NCBI GenBank assembly: GCA_002350725.1
Contig: DEFJ01000004.1
Span: 1-19,663 of the forward strand
Length of the DNA stretch: 19,663 nucleotides
Direction of reading: 5' to 3'
DNA from: Cyanobacteria bacterium UBA2855
GTDB lineage: Bacteria > Cyanobacteriota > Vampirovibrionia > Gastranaerophilales > Gastranaerophilaceae
The translations under genes were made by a program, and so were the position numbers. The notes under the pieces are model-generated. The model had not been told where the DNA came from. It saw only the letters and a list, made by a program, of their open reading frames with translations, and searched no databases. Shown here piece by piece: positions 7,598 through 15,602 of this stretch. Every line of letters starts with the position of its first letter. Within the stretch, counting starts at the first letter, position 1.

Positions 7598-8044
7598 ATG
7601 AAGTTAAATATCGCATTATACGAGCCTGAGATACCGCAAAATACAGGGAATATCGCAAGGTTATGCGCTTGCACCGGCGCAAGCTTATATCTTGTCGGGA
7701 AATTAGGGTTTTCCCTGTCAAGCAAGTACACAAAACGCGCAGGACTTGATTACTGGGACAGCGTCGATTTACATAAAGTTGACTCGATGGATGATTTATA
7801 CAAGGCTAATCCTGATGCAACTTTTTACTACTTAACAACAAAATCTAAAAGATTATATACAGAAGTGCAATTTAAAGACGGAGATTTTATAGTATTTGGT
7901 CCCGAAACAAGAGGTTTACCGGAAAAATACGTTACGGATAAAAACGCACTCACTATCCCGATGAAAGAAGGGCAAAGAAGTTTAAATCTCTCAAATTCCG
8001 TAGCAATTGTAGCTTATGAGGCGATTAGACAAAATGGAATTTAA
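7598..8044 (+). CDS. trmL: tRNA (cytidine/uridine-2'-O-)-methyltransferase TrmL
   Basis: SPOUT-class enzyme that uses S-adenosylmethionine to methylate the ribose of wobble nucleotide 34 in certain leucine tRNAs. All three SpoU motifs are visible in 148 residues: PQNTGNIAR (13-21), FGPETRGLP (100-108) and SLNLSNSVAIVAYEA (128-142); the last two build the knotted cofactor site. It is a minimal, single-domain TrmL without the RNA-binding extension of larger SpoU enzymes. The ATG is 1 nt after the pgsA stop and has only a weak SD; the longer in-frame start at 7568 would overlap pgsA and add residues unlike the family. It overlaps nnrD by 11 nt. Confidence 0.93.
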   Translation: MKLNIALYEPEIPQNTGNIARLCACTGASLYLVGKLGFSLSSKYTKRAGLDYWDSVDLHKVDSMDDLYKANPDATFYYLTTKSKRLYTEVQFKDGDFIVFGPETRGLPEKYVTDKNALTIPMKEGQRSLNLSNSVAIVAYEAIRQNGI

Positions 8045-8837
8045 AATGCCCGAAAGACCACAAATATCACATAAAGGCACGTTCGGCAGAGTGCTGAATG
8101 TATCAGGTTCGGAATTTATGACAGGTGCGCCGTATTTATCAAGCATTGCTGCACTTAGAACAGGTTGCGGATACCTTGTATTATGTACGGAAAAACAAGT
8201 AATTAATGCACTATCAGCACAAACTCCGGATATAGTTTTTGCACCAATAGAAAGCCTTATTGAACAAATTGAAAAAGCTGATGTCGTTCTCATTGGCTGC
8301 GGATTATCTCAAACTGACGAGACTAAAAAAATTTTTAATACACTTTTAAATAACATTAAAGAAGATAAGCCGCTTGTAATTGATGCTGACGGGTTAAATA
8401 TCCTTGCTCAAGCAAATATAAAATTACCTAAAAATGTTGTTTTAACTCCGCATCCGAAAGAAGCATCAAGATTGTTAGATGTTGAAACGAGTGAAATAAC
8501 AAAAAATCCTGAATATTATGCGAAAGAAATTTCTAAGAAATACCGCTGTGTAACGGTTTTAAAAGGTCATAATACAGTAGTTTGCTCTAAAGATTCAGAA
8601 ATTTACGTAAACAATACCGGAAATTCCTGTCTTGCAAAAGCCGGCAGCGGAGATGTTTTAGCCGGAATTATTGCCGGTTTACTTGCTCAAAAATGTGATA
8701 TTTTTTATGCGGCAAAGCTAGGGGTGTACATGCACGGTTTGTGCGGTGATATTGCAAAAAATGACCTGAGCGAATACGGAGTTCTTGCTTCCGACCTGCT
8801 CAGGTTCATTCCTAAAGCTATTAATAATCTTTTGTAA
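8034..8837 (+). CDS. nnrD: ADP/ATP-dependent NAD(P)H-hydrate dehydratase
   Basis: Repairs NAD(P)H damaged by hydration by dehydrating it with a nucleotide cofactor. The 267-aa protein is the stand-alone YjeF C-terminal (ribokinase-like) domain. Motifs are KGTFGRVLNVSGS (14-26), IDADGLN (116-122), TPHPKE (138-143) and the nucleotide-binding AGSGDVLAGIIAGLLAQ around 203-219, with catalytic D207. The usual partner epimerase domain (NnrE) is not fused and not in the window. I chose the start at 8034, with GAGG 12 nt upstream; ATGs at 8016 and 8046 are possible. The gene starts inside trmL, indicating an operon. Its stop codon directly abuts the stop of the next, convergent gene. Confidence 0.92.
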   Translation: MEFKMPERPQISHKGTFGRVLNVSGSEFMTGAPYLSSIAALRTGCGYLVLCTEKQVINALSAQTPDIVFAPIESLIEQIEKADVVLIGCGLSQTDETKKIFNTLLNNIKEDKPLVIDADGLNILAQANIKLPKNVVLTPHPKEASRLLDVETSEITKNPEYYAKEISKKYRCVTVLKGHNTVVCSKDSEIYVNNTGNSCLAKAGSGDVLAGIIAGLLAQKCDIFYAAKLGVYMHGLCGDIAKNDLSEYGVLASDLLRFIPKAINNLL

Positions 8838-9116
8838 TTAAACTACTGCAAGTGTTTTGCTTTCTTGCGGGATTCCATGAGAAATTCCATAAGATTTAGC
8901 GGCTTCGTCTACCAATTTAGGGATTACAATAGGTGCATCAGGGCGCTTAAAGCCGTTATATGCAGGTGTTAACACCTCGTCCAAAAATTTTAGCGTATCA
9001 TTATTCTTTATAGATTTTGCTACTTTTTCTGCAACTTTTTCGGCTTCTTCTTTTGCAAATATTGTACCCTCATTCACGTATCTTGCGGTATTACCGAATG
9101 AAATTTTATCTATCAT
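8838..9116 (-). CDS. Small protein of unknown function (92 aa)
   Basis: Not recognised. A strong SD (AAAAGGAG, minus strand 9122-9129) lies about 6 nt before the ATG, which supports a real gene. It is a soluble, helical-looking protein: a short N-terminus with ISFGNT, an Ala/Glu/Lys-rich amphipathic segment (residues about 20-40, FAKEEAEKVAEKVAKSIK), then a Pro-containing middle. There is no signal peptide or membrane helix. A candidate promoter TTGAAC-N17-TATAAA is visible on the minus strand (9132-9160), although it would place the transcription start almost on the SD. The gene is monocistronic and convergent with nnrD with no intergenic base. Confidence 0.7.
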   Translation of the reverse strand: MIDKISFGNTARYVNEGTIFAKEEAEKVAEKVAKSIKNNDTLKFLDEVLTPAYNGFKRPDAPIVIPKLVDEAAKSYGISHGIPQESKTLAVV

Positions 9117-9131
9117 TTTTTCTCCTTTTTA

Positions 9132-9160
9132 TTTATAAAATCGTGTCTGACATCGTTCAA
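9132..9160 (-). promoter_or_regulatory. Candidate promoter of the 92-aa gene
   Basis: On the minus strand TTGAAC (9155-9160) and TATAAA (9132-9137) are spaced by 17 nt. The expected transcription start (about 9125) falls within the SD, so either the leader is extremely short or another promoter is used. Confidence 0.4.
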
Positions 9161-9240
9161 CAAAACACGTAAAAATAATATTTTGTTAAAAATATCAGAT
9201 TTACTTAATATTAGTTTACACAATTATACATAAAAATATT

Positions 9241-10377
9241 TTAATTACTATAAGCCATCTTACCTAAAATTACTCTGCGGTTTGCTCCGGTACATTCAGG
9301 TAAGTTATTCGGAATAGCATAATATGTACAATATCCCAGCAAAGCAAAAGCCATGACTTCTTTGAAATTATTTGAAATACCATAATCTTCATGAGTTTTA
9401 AGAATTATTCCGTCAGGTAAATACGTTTTTAATAAATTCATCATAACGGGATTGTATGCGCCGCCACCACCAATAACAACCTCTTCAATATCAATTTGCG
9501 GTAAAATAAATCTTTCATAAGCTTGCGCTATGGACTTAGCCGTAAGAGCAGTAACCGTAGCAATGATATCTCTTGGTTCTGATGGGGCAAATTTCAATGC
9601 GTTCTCTATATAACGATGGCTAAAATATTCTCTTCCCGTAGACTTTGGAGGCGGAAGAAAATAATAATCATCCTGCAAAAGGCAGTCCAGCCACGTTTCG
9701 CAAATGACACCTGATTTTGCGATTTCACCATCCTTGTCATAAGTTTTTCCAAAAAATTTATTTACGCAATAATCCAACATTATATTGCCTAAACCAGTAT
9801 CAAAACCAAACGTAGGATGAGAATGAGATATCATAGTTACATTTGATATCCCGCCAATATTCTGTACGGCTATATTTTTCCCCGTAGGTTTGAACCATTT
9901 TTCATCCGCAAAACATACTAAAGGTGCACCCTCACCGCCGGCAGCAATATCTGCTTCACGGAAATTTGATATTGTTAAGCAACCCGTTTTTTGAGCAATT
10001 ACAGAACCGTCACCGATTTGTAATGTACTGCTAAGACTTATATTATCCAACTTTTCTTTTTGAGGTGAATGAAAAACTGTCTGACCATGACTTGCTATTA
10101 AATCAGGCTTGCCAAACTCTTCTATTAAAATATTCGCTGCATTTGCAAAACATTCTCCAATAGCAAAATTCATTTGACAAAGATCTTTAATAGTGGATTC
10201 TTGCCTGAATATTTGAAATATTTTAGCCCTTATGTGTTCAGGGTATTTAAAATTTATTCCCTTTATTAATTTGCATTTCAAATCAGGTGTAATTTCACAA
10301 AGTCCGGCATCTATGCTATCACACGATGTTCCGGACATCAAACCTATTACTTTTTTTGTTTCTAAATCTTCACCCAT
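9241..10377 (-). CDS. anmK: Anhydro-N-acetylmuramic acid kinase
   Basis: Cytosolic murein-recycling kinase. It hydrolyses the 1,6-anhydro bond of anhydro-MurNAc and phosphorylates it to MurNAc-6-phosphate using ATP. The 378-aa product has the ATP-loop motif GLMSGTSCDSID (12-23), ASHGQTVFHSP (95-105), LQIGDGSVIA (119-128), NFREADIAAGGEGAP (138-152), QNIGGISN, the catalytic-aspartate segment FDTGLGN (192-198) and a C-terminal VIGGGGAYNP. The family usually reads DG where this has DS in the first loop. I chose the ATG at 10377 because it gives the normal N-terminus; an in-frame TTG at 10425 would add 16 residues not expected in the family. The partner enzymes MurQ and NagZ are not in the window. 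Confidence 0.92.
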   Translation of the reverse strand: MGEDLETKKVIGLMSGTSCDSIDAGLCEITPDLKCKLIKGINFKYPEHIRAKIFQIFRQESTIKDLCQMNFAIGECFANAANILIEEFGKPDLIASHGQTVFHSPQKEKLDNISLSSTLQIGDGSVIAQKTGCLTISNFREADIAAGGEGAPLVCFADEKWFKPTGKNIAVQNIGGISNVTMISHSHPTFGFDTGLGNIMLDYCVNKFFGKTYDKDGEIAKSGVICETWLDCLLQDDYYFLPPPKSTGREYFSHRYIENALKFAPSEPRDIIATVTALTAKSIAQAYERFILPQIDIEEVVIGGGGAYNPVMMNLLKTYLPDGIILKTHEDYGISNNFKEVMAFALLGYCTYYAIPNNLPECTGANRRVILGKMAYSN

Positions 10378-10982
10378 GACTATCTTATTTTTTCGGATAC
10401 CTATTACAACTATTTTAGACCCCAAATCTCCGCTAAGACTAATTACTAAATTGATTTTAATTCATTTTCCCTCATATAGAGAAACACATACCCCTAATCT
10501 TCAAGCCCTAACTCTTTTTTAACCTCAAATCTTCCTTCTGAATTTATATTGTGTCCCTATAACCTTAATTAACTTTAACCTTAATCATCCTCACTATCGG
10601 ACTATTATGCCATCACCTCTTTTTCTTTATGTCCTTCCTTAATCTTAATAACCCAATTATTCTTATATAACCTCTGTGGTCTGGTAGCCACTCTGTCAAA
10701 GTTTATTCCCTTCAACAAAATCTAATTTAGAACTAACCAAAATACATTACAAGTAAAAAAAAATTAATTATTTTTTACAATTGCCCATGCCCCCTGTCGC
10801 CGTAAATCAAAATTCGTGTTAGCAAATCTTAATGAAGAAAATTTAATGAAATTACGTAAAATTTAACTAAAAATTTTATTGACAATTTGTTTTGTTCAGA
10901 AAAATCATCAATAAGCATGGCATGCTATTTTACTTAACATACAGTAGATTTTTTTTGTTTTTTATTGTAATCTCAATATGAG
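10378..10982. other. Long non-coding, strand-asymmetric intergenic region
   Basis: About 600 nt between divergently arranged anmK and the regulator pair. From about 10480 to 10690 the plus strand is strikingly pyrimidine-rich, with degenerate CCTTAAT units (10563-10569, 10579-10585, 10638-10644). Stops occur in all frames, and I find no supportable gene, tRNA or known RNA motif. From about 10740 to 10980 it is AT-rich and holds TTGACA at 10879-10884 and a dyad at 10914-10926 that may control the plus-strand regulators. It could be a decayed gene, an unrecognised RNA or simple spacer. Confidence 0.5.
10914..10926. promoter_or_regulatory. Dyad AGCATG-G-CATGCT, possible operator
   Basis: A perfect 6-bp inverted repeat around one central base lies 57 nt before the first regulator gene and 30 nt after a TTGACA sequence (10879-10884). 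Its place is right for autoregulation, but no clear -10 accompanies the TTGACA, so the promoter is unproven. Confidence 0.35.
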
Positions 10983-11924
10983 ATGAAAGAGTTTAATAAA
11001 ACCAATACTGTTACATATAATTTAATTTCGTACACCGGTTTTAAATCGTTGCTACTGTTTGCTTTACTTTTAGAATCTCCAAAGTCGTACGAAGAAATTA
11101 TTGAATATTTCCAAAATCATCCGCACTTGAAAGAAAAAGTTTCCGTTGATACGGTTCGTGTTTACATTACATCTTTAAAGAAAATCGGATGCGAAATTCA
11201 TAAAACAAATAAAGCAGGAGGCAAAAAGTTTTACATAACGAAACACCCTTATGAATTCAATGTAAATGATAAACAAATTAAAGGGGTTATAAAAATATAT
11301 AAAATATTGCAGAATACGCTTGATATTAATGATTTAATCGTCTTTGAAAAATTTATGCGCAATCTTGCTAAAAAAATTGATAATAAAGAGTTTACAGATG
11401 CCCTCAATAAAGTATCTATATTTAAGAAAACAAATATGAAATTATTGAACAAATTAGCAAACTGCGTAAACAAAAAGCAAACAATAAAAATATTATACAA
11501 CTCACCTAATTCCGGCAAAAAAGAGATTACCGTCATTACGGATAAGCTTGGTATATACCGTAACAACATTTATCTATACGGCATTAGTCTGGAATACAAA
11601 CAAGATACTTCATATTTAGTGTCCAGAATTATTAATATTGTAGATATTGTGGAAGATACCAAAACTCCGATTGAAATAAAACCTATTACAGTTGGTTATG
11701 AATTAGGAACACTTACACCAAACGTTAAACTGGCAGAAAACGAAAAAATCGTTGAGATAAAAGAAAACTCCGTAATTATTGAAGCTCAAACAACGAATTT
11801 GTTTATGATGAAACGTAGAATATTGGATTACGGAGGTATTTGTACGGTTTTATATCCGGAAGATTTTCGTAACGATATAATTAACACACTAAAAGAAATG
11901 AGAGAGGTGTATAATAATGGTTAA
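10983..11924 (+). CDS. WYL-domain transcriptional regulator, first of a pair
   Basis: A 313-aa cytosolic regulator. Residues about 18-88 form a winged-helix DNA-binding domain (SLLLFALLLESPKSYEEI..., VDTVRVYITSLKKIGCEI, then a wing ending in KKFYIT). Residues about 163-222 look like a WYL domain, a small Sm-like fold that senses ligands or single-stranded nucleic acid. The namesake W-Y-L is I-Y-L here (NNIYLYG), and the conserved downstream Arg is kept in YLVSRI. A further C-terminal part (about 240-313) resembles the WCX extension. No clear SD is seen before the ATG, so start choice is moderate. It overlaps the next gene by 8 nt; paired WYL regulators suggest a PafB/PafC-like heterodimer. 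Confidence 0.72.
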   Translation: MKEFNKTNTVTYNLISYTGFKSLLLFALLLESPKSYEEIIEYFQNHPHLKEKVSVDTVRVYITSLKKIGCEIHKTNKAGGKKFYITKHPYEFNVNDKQIKGVIKIYKILQNTLDINDLIVFEKFMRNLAKKIDNKEFTDALNKVSIFKKTNMKLLNKLANCVNKKQTIKILYNSPNSGKKEITVITDKLGIYRNNIYLYGISLEYKQDTSYLVSRIINIVDIVEDTKTPIEIKPITVGYELGTLTPNVKLAENEKIVEIKENSVIIEAQTTNLFMMKRRILDYGGICTVLYPEDFRNDIINTLKEMREVYNNG

Positions 11925-12846
11925 AGGTACAGGAGAAAAATACAACGATTCGTGCCTTAGAATATTTGCACTTATCTCATTGTTTTCAGAAGGTGATGCA
12001 AAGTTTGAGGATGTCATAAAACTATTTGCGGACGAAAACGGTAAAATTGCACAGATTTCAAATGTGGTACTTAATAAATATATGAATACCCTTAAAATTT
12101 TTGGCATAGATGTAAGAAAAAGAAAAGGTGTATATTATTTATACAAAATGCCGTTCAGCATCACGTTAGACGAATCAGGCTTGAGAGCGGTCGCTCTTAT
12201 GAAATCTGCAATGGCATATATGGCAAACGGAAAAACTAAAAAAGAACTTTTAAGCTTTATTGCCGAGCTTGAAAAAAGATATGATTATAAGACAAAACAA
12301 CTTGATACAGTAATACGAAACACCAGAAACTACGATTTATCATTCTATTTTATGAAGTATAAAAAACAAATTGCAGAATGTGAAAAATTCTGTCAGGAAG
12401 AAAATAAGCTTCACATAAAATACATAAATCATGAGGAACAGGAAGTTGTTATAGAATGTTCGCCAATAGAAGTTAAATACCTGCAAAATTCCGTACTTTT
12501 CAGTGTATACAGTCCAAAAGATGCTCAAGTCTTTGATATTCCGGTAGAAGCTATAATGAGTATTAGTTTGATAGCTAAAAATCAAAAAATTAAGAACAAA
12601 AAATGCACTTCCGTAAAATTCAAACTTCGCGGCGGACTTGCAAAAAGTTACAAACTTAGAGAATGGGAGCATTCTGAAGGCATGGATTCTGATGGTTGGC
12701 TCACTATAGTAAATTCAGGAGAAGATTTTGCAGAATTGGCAAACAGATTATTTAAATATAATACAAATTGCGTTGTAATCTCTCCAAAATATTTAAAAAA
12801 CCAAATTTCAAAAATGATTGACGAATCATTAAAAAATTACCTGTAA
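11917..12846 (+). CDS. WYL-domain-like regulator, second of a pair
   Basis: A 309-aa partner of the preceding gene, with the same architecture but low obvious identity. A winged-helix region (about 12-78; CLRIFALISLFSEGDAKFEDVI and VLNKYMNTLKIFGIDV) is followed by a central helical part and a WYL-like region (about 163-220; ENKLHIKYINHEE, then SVLFSVYSPKDAQVFDI). The W-Y-L triad is replaced (VLF), and the usual Arg is not evident, so ligand binding may differ or be lost. The ATG overlaps the end of the first gene (ATGGTTAA), and a good SD (GAGAGGTG, 11900-11907) lies inside it. Translational coupling implies roughly equal amounts of both proteins. Confidence 0.7.
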   Translation: MVKGTGEKYNDSCLRIFALISLFSEGDAKFEDVIKLFADENGKIAQISNVVLNKYMNTLKIFGIDVRKRKGVYYLYKMPFSITLDESGLRAVALMKSAMAYMANGKTKKELLSFIAELEKRYDYKTKQLDTVIRNTRNYDLSFYFMKYKKQIAECEKFCQEENKLHIKYINHEEQEVVIECSPIEVKYLQNSVLFSVYSPKDAQVFDIPVEAIMSISLIAKNQKIKNKKCTSVKFKLRGGLAKSYKLREWEHSEGMDSDGWLTIVNSGEDFAELANRLFKYNTNCVVISPKYLKNQISKMIDESLKNYL

Positions 12847-12886
12847 TAAAGATATAAACTTAGACGGCATCCGCATTACATTTACC

Positions 12887-12927
12887 TTGCGGAGAACTTT
12901 ATTCATGATAAAATGGTTTTACAGGAG
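12887..12927 (+). promoter_or_regulatory. argS promoter and SD
   Basis: TTGCGG (12887-12892), a 16-nt spacer and an extended -10 TGATAAAAT (12906-12914) are followed by AGGAG (12923-12927). The leader would be about 15 nt. A weak 5-bp inverted repeat (12871-12875 with 12888-12892) overlaps the -35. Confidence 0.5.
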
Positions 12928-12935
12928 AATGTATT

Positions 12936-14648
12936 ATGATTAAAGATTATTTTTTAAATAAGATAGAAACAGCTATAGAAAAAGCTGTTGAGGATAATAA
13001 GCTCGGAGAAATGAAAGAATACACAAAAGGTTCATTATCAACCGAGCGTCCAAAGAATGCAGACTTTGGAGATTTCGCCATAAATGTATCTTCTTTGGCA
13101 AGATTTGCTAAGATGGCACCTCCACAGATTGCTAATACTATTATCGAATACGTTGATAAGGAAGATAACGAATATACTGTTATTGCAGGTTTTATAAATT
13201 TTAAAACCGGTAATAAATTATTAATGGACACAATAAAAGAAATTTCCGATAAAAAAGAAAATTACGGAAAACCTGAAAACGTAAAAACAGAAAAAATAAT
13301 TCTTGAATACATATCTGCAAATCCGACAGGACCGTTTCATATAGGGCACGGCAGATGGGCTGCTATGGGATCTGCATTGGCAAATCTGTTAAAACTGTAC
13401 GGGCACGAAGTTTATCAAGAATTTTATATAAATGATGCAGGCTCTCAAATCAAAAAATTAGGCAATTCTCTTGCTATAAGAATTAGACAGGAATTAGGAG
13501 AAGATGTGGATTTTCCTGAAGATGAAATTGAAAGAAAAAATTATTATCCGGGAGATTATTTAATTCCTGTAGCAAAAGATTGGCTTAAAACACATAAGGG
13601 ATTACCTGACGATGTGCAGGAACTATGTGATTATGCAAAAGAATATGAAGAAAAGCTCCAGCAAGAATTATTAAAAACATTTAGAGTGCACTTTGACAAT
13701 TTTTACTCGGAATTAGATTTACATAAATCTGGAAAAGTTGATGAATGCGTTCAAAAGCTAAAAGCAAGCGGCAAAATATATCAACAAGACGGTGCAGATT
13801 GGTTCCGCTCTTCAGACTACGGTGACGAAAAGGATAGAGTAATCAGAAAAGCAGACGGTTCTAATACATACCTTACGGCAGACATTGCATATCATATCGA
13901 CAAAGTTGACAGAGGGTATGATAGATTGATTAATATTTGGGGCGCTGATCACCACGGATATGTTGCAAGAGTTAAGGCATCAATGGAAGCATTAGGATAC
14001 GATTCCTCAAAATTGGAAATACTTTTAGGACAGCTCGTTAATCTTGTAATCAACGGAAATGAAGTCAGAATGGGTAAGAGAAAGAATATGGTTACCCTCG
14101 ATGATTTAATCGAAGAAGTCGGAGTAGATGCAACACGTTTTTGGATGTGTATGAGAAATATCGATACGACATTGGACTTTGATATTGAACTTGCAAAAAC
14201 AAACAGCGACGAAAATCCGGTATTTTATGTTCAATATGCACACGCAAGAGCATGCTCGATATTAAGAAACGCCATTGAAGATAAAATTAATTCTCAAACA
14301 GGAGATGTTACAAAAGCACCTATGACAGAAACAGAATTAAATGAGTTCATAAATAATTATAAAGCGGATATGCTTTTACCGACAGTTGATACGGCTAAGA
14401 AATTAATTTTGAAGCTTGAAGAATACAAATCAATGATTAAAACATCTGCCGAAACACGTCAGGTTTATACTATTTGCCGCTATGTTCAGGAATTAGCCGG
14501 AGAATTTCATTCATTCTATAATGCAAACAGAGTTATATGTGAGGATAAATCGCTTATGAAATCAAGACTGGCACTTGTTCTTGCGGTTAAGAGAGTATTA
14601 AAAAATGCTCTTGATATACTGGCTGTAACTGCCCCTGAAAAAATGTAA
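12936..14648 (+). CDS. argS: Arginyl-tRNA synthetase
   Basis: Class I synthetase that charges tRNA-Arg with arginine using ATP. The 570-aa protein begins with the ArgRS-specific N-terminal tRNA-binding domain (residues 1-110; PKNADFGDFAIN at 39-50). The catalytic core has SANPTGPFHIGHGRW, with the HIGH signature at 135-138. The KMSKS-equivalent loop reads RMGKRKNMVTLDDL, the usual degenerate form in ArgRS. The C-terminal helical anticodon-binding domain (about 450-570) ends in the family-typical ALDILAVTAPEKM. It has a strong SD and its own extended -10 promoter, and is closed by a terminator, so it can be independent of the WYL pair. Confidence 0.97.
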   Translation: MIKDYFLNKIETAIEKAVEDNKLGEMKEYTKGSLSTERPKNADFGDFAINVSSLARFAKMAPPQIANTIIEYVDKEDNEYTVIAGFINFKTGNKLLMDTIKEISDKKENYGKPENVKTEKIILEYISANPTGPFHIGHGRWAAMGSALANLLKLYGHEVYQEFYINDAGSQIKKLGNSLAIRIRQELGEDVDFPEDEIERKNYYPGDYLIPVAKDWLKTHKGLPDDVQELCDYAKEYEEKLQQELLKTFRVHFDNFYSELDLHKSGKVDECVQKLKASGKIYQQDGADWFRSSDYGDEKDRVIRKADGSNTYLTADIAYHIDKVDRGYDRLINIWGADHHGYVARVKASMEALGYDSSKLEILLGQLVNLVINGNEVRMGKRKNMVTLDDLIEEVGVDATRFWMCMRNIDTTLDFDIELAKTNSDENPVFYVQYAHARACSILRNAIEDKINSQTGDVTKAPMTETELNEFINNYKADMLLPTVDTAKKLILKLEEYKSMIKTSAETRQVYTICRYVQELAGEFHSFYNANRVICEDKSLMKSRLALVLAVKRVLKNALDILAVTAPEKM

Positions 14649-14674
14649 TAGCAACACAATAATATACTTAAAAG

Positions 14675-14704
14675 CCATGCCACACCTTGACTGGCATGGT
14701 TTTT
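14675..14704 (+). terminator. Intrinsic terminator after argS
   Basis: CCATGCCA (14675-14682) pairs with TGGCATGG (14692-14699) across a 9-nt loop, extended by G-T and A-T pairs, and is followed by a T-tract (14700-14704). Confidence 0.9.
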
Positions 14705-14715
14705 AACAAAAAATC

Positions 14716-14731
14716 TCAATCTTTAGATTGA
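14716..14731. repeat. Short palindrome upstream of the membrane-protein gene
   Basis: TCAATCT (14716-14722) and AGATTGA (14725-14731) form a 7-bp inverted repeat around two bases, 80 nt before the next start codon. It could be an operator or simply chance. Confidence 0.3.
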
Positions 14732-14810
14732 TAAAATCTACCCTGTCGATTGATGTCATTCCTTTTGTAAACGTATATGCTTATAGTGTAAAAAGATTAG
14801 GGAATGAGAG

Positions 14811-15464
14811 ATGAAAAAAATATTTTTTACGATTATCACGATTTTGTTAATGACAGCAGGCAGTTCCTTTGCCGCAGATAACTTTCTTAATTCAGTTATA
14901 TTAGAAGGCTCCGCTAACAACAATTATAACGTGATACTTCGTACAGATGCTATTGCCGCCGCAAAAAGAACTGTTGAAAGCTCCGATAAGATTGTACTCA
15001 ATATTAAAGGGTTAACGGCTTCAGATGATATTTCAACAATGTATAGAAATACATCCTCAGCAAACGGAATAATTGTTGAAAATATAGGGAATAACGAAGT
15101 TAAAATTCAAATTCAAGCAAAAAATATATCAAAAGCAAACATTATGTTTGATAGTCCGGCGACAGCACCAATTGTTGTATCGGATGGCATTTCACATAAA
15201 GCTATAGGTTGGACAATATTTGCACTATTTATACTATGCCTGCTTTTTGTCAAAGCAAAAACCTTGAAAGTAGACTCAAAAGAAAAAATACGAGCAGCTG
15301 TACAAAAAAATATAAGAGATAGAGAAATAGCTATGTATAAAAATTACAGAAAAGAATTTCTTGTAAAACCAAGTATTGACTACAAGGTTACAAACCCAAG
15401 AATACAGCAAGCTATAAGAAGAGCAGACACTATAAGACATTTGCAAAGATATTCAAAAGTTTAA
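14811..15464 (+). CDS. Single-pass membrane protein with AMIN-like exported domain
   Basis: Not assigned to a named protein. The 217 residues have three parts. First is a cleavable signal peptide (1-21, MKKIFFTIITILLMTAGSSFA, cleavage after SFA). Next is an exported domain of about 110 residues whose alternating beta pattern (FLNSVILEG, YNVILRTDA, SDKIVLNIKG, VKIQIQAK) resembles the AMIN domain that binds peptidoglycan or sits in secretin complexes. Last is a transmembrane helix (about 133-150, WTIFALFILCLLFVKA) with a strongly basic cytoplasmic tail to the end. The SD region AGGGAATGAGAG lies before the ATG. AMIN assignment is a fold-style impression, not a motif match. It stands alone between two terminators. 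Confidence 0.72.
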   Translation: MKKIFFTIITILLMTAGSSFAADNFLNSVILEGSANNNYNVILRTDAIAAAKRTVESSDKIVLNIKGLTASDDISTMYRNTSSANGIIVENIGNNEVKIQIQAKNISKANIMFDSPATAPIVVSDGISHKAIGWTIFALFILCLLFVKAKTLKVDSKEKIRAAVQKNIRDREIAMYKNYRKEFLVKPSIDYKVTNPRIQQAIRRADTIRHLQRYSKV

Positions 15465-15499
15465 AATAATCACACATATAACCTTAATAATCCTTAATC

Positions 15500-15529
15500 A
15501 TCCGCTTCTAAGTAAGCGGATTTCTTTTT
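15500..15529 (+). terminator. Intrinsic terminator
   Basis: ATCCGCTT (15500-15507) pairs with AAGCGGAT (15514-15521) across a 6-nt loop and is followed by TTCTTTTT (15522-15529). Confidence 0.88.
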
Positions 15530-15602
15530 AAAAAGATTAGTCGTCAGGAGAATGTTTAAAAAACATTATTGAAAAATAATAAAACAGGAAAAGGAGGCAA
15601 AA

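Noticed and set aside
8764..8805. Inverted repeat ACCTGAGC / GCTCAGGT near the end of nnrD as a terminator
   Set aside because: It lies inside the coding sequence, with no T-tract after it; chance is a sufficient explanation.
10426..10982. A tRNA or known riboswitch in the long spacer
   Set aside because: I found no T-loop, no CCA end and no recognisable conserved core; only strand asymmetry is seen.
12871..12892. Hairpin CCGCA/TGCGG as terminator of the WYL pair
   Set aside because: The stem has only 5 bp and no proper T-tract, and its right arm coincides with the likely argS -35.
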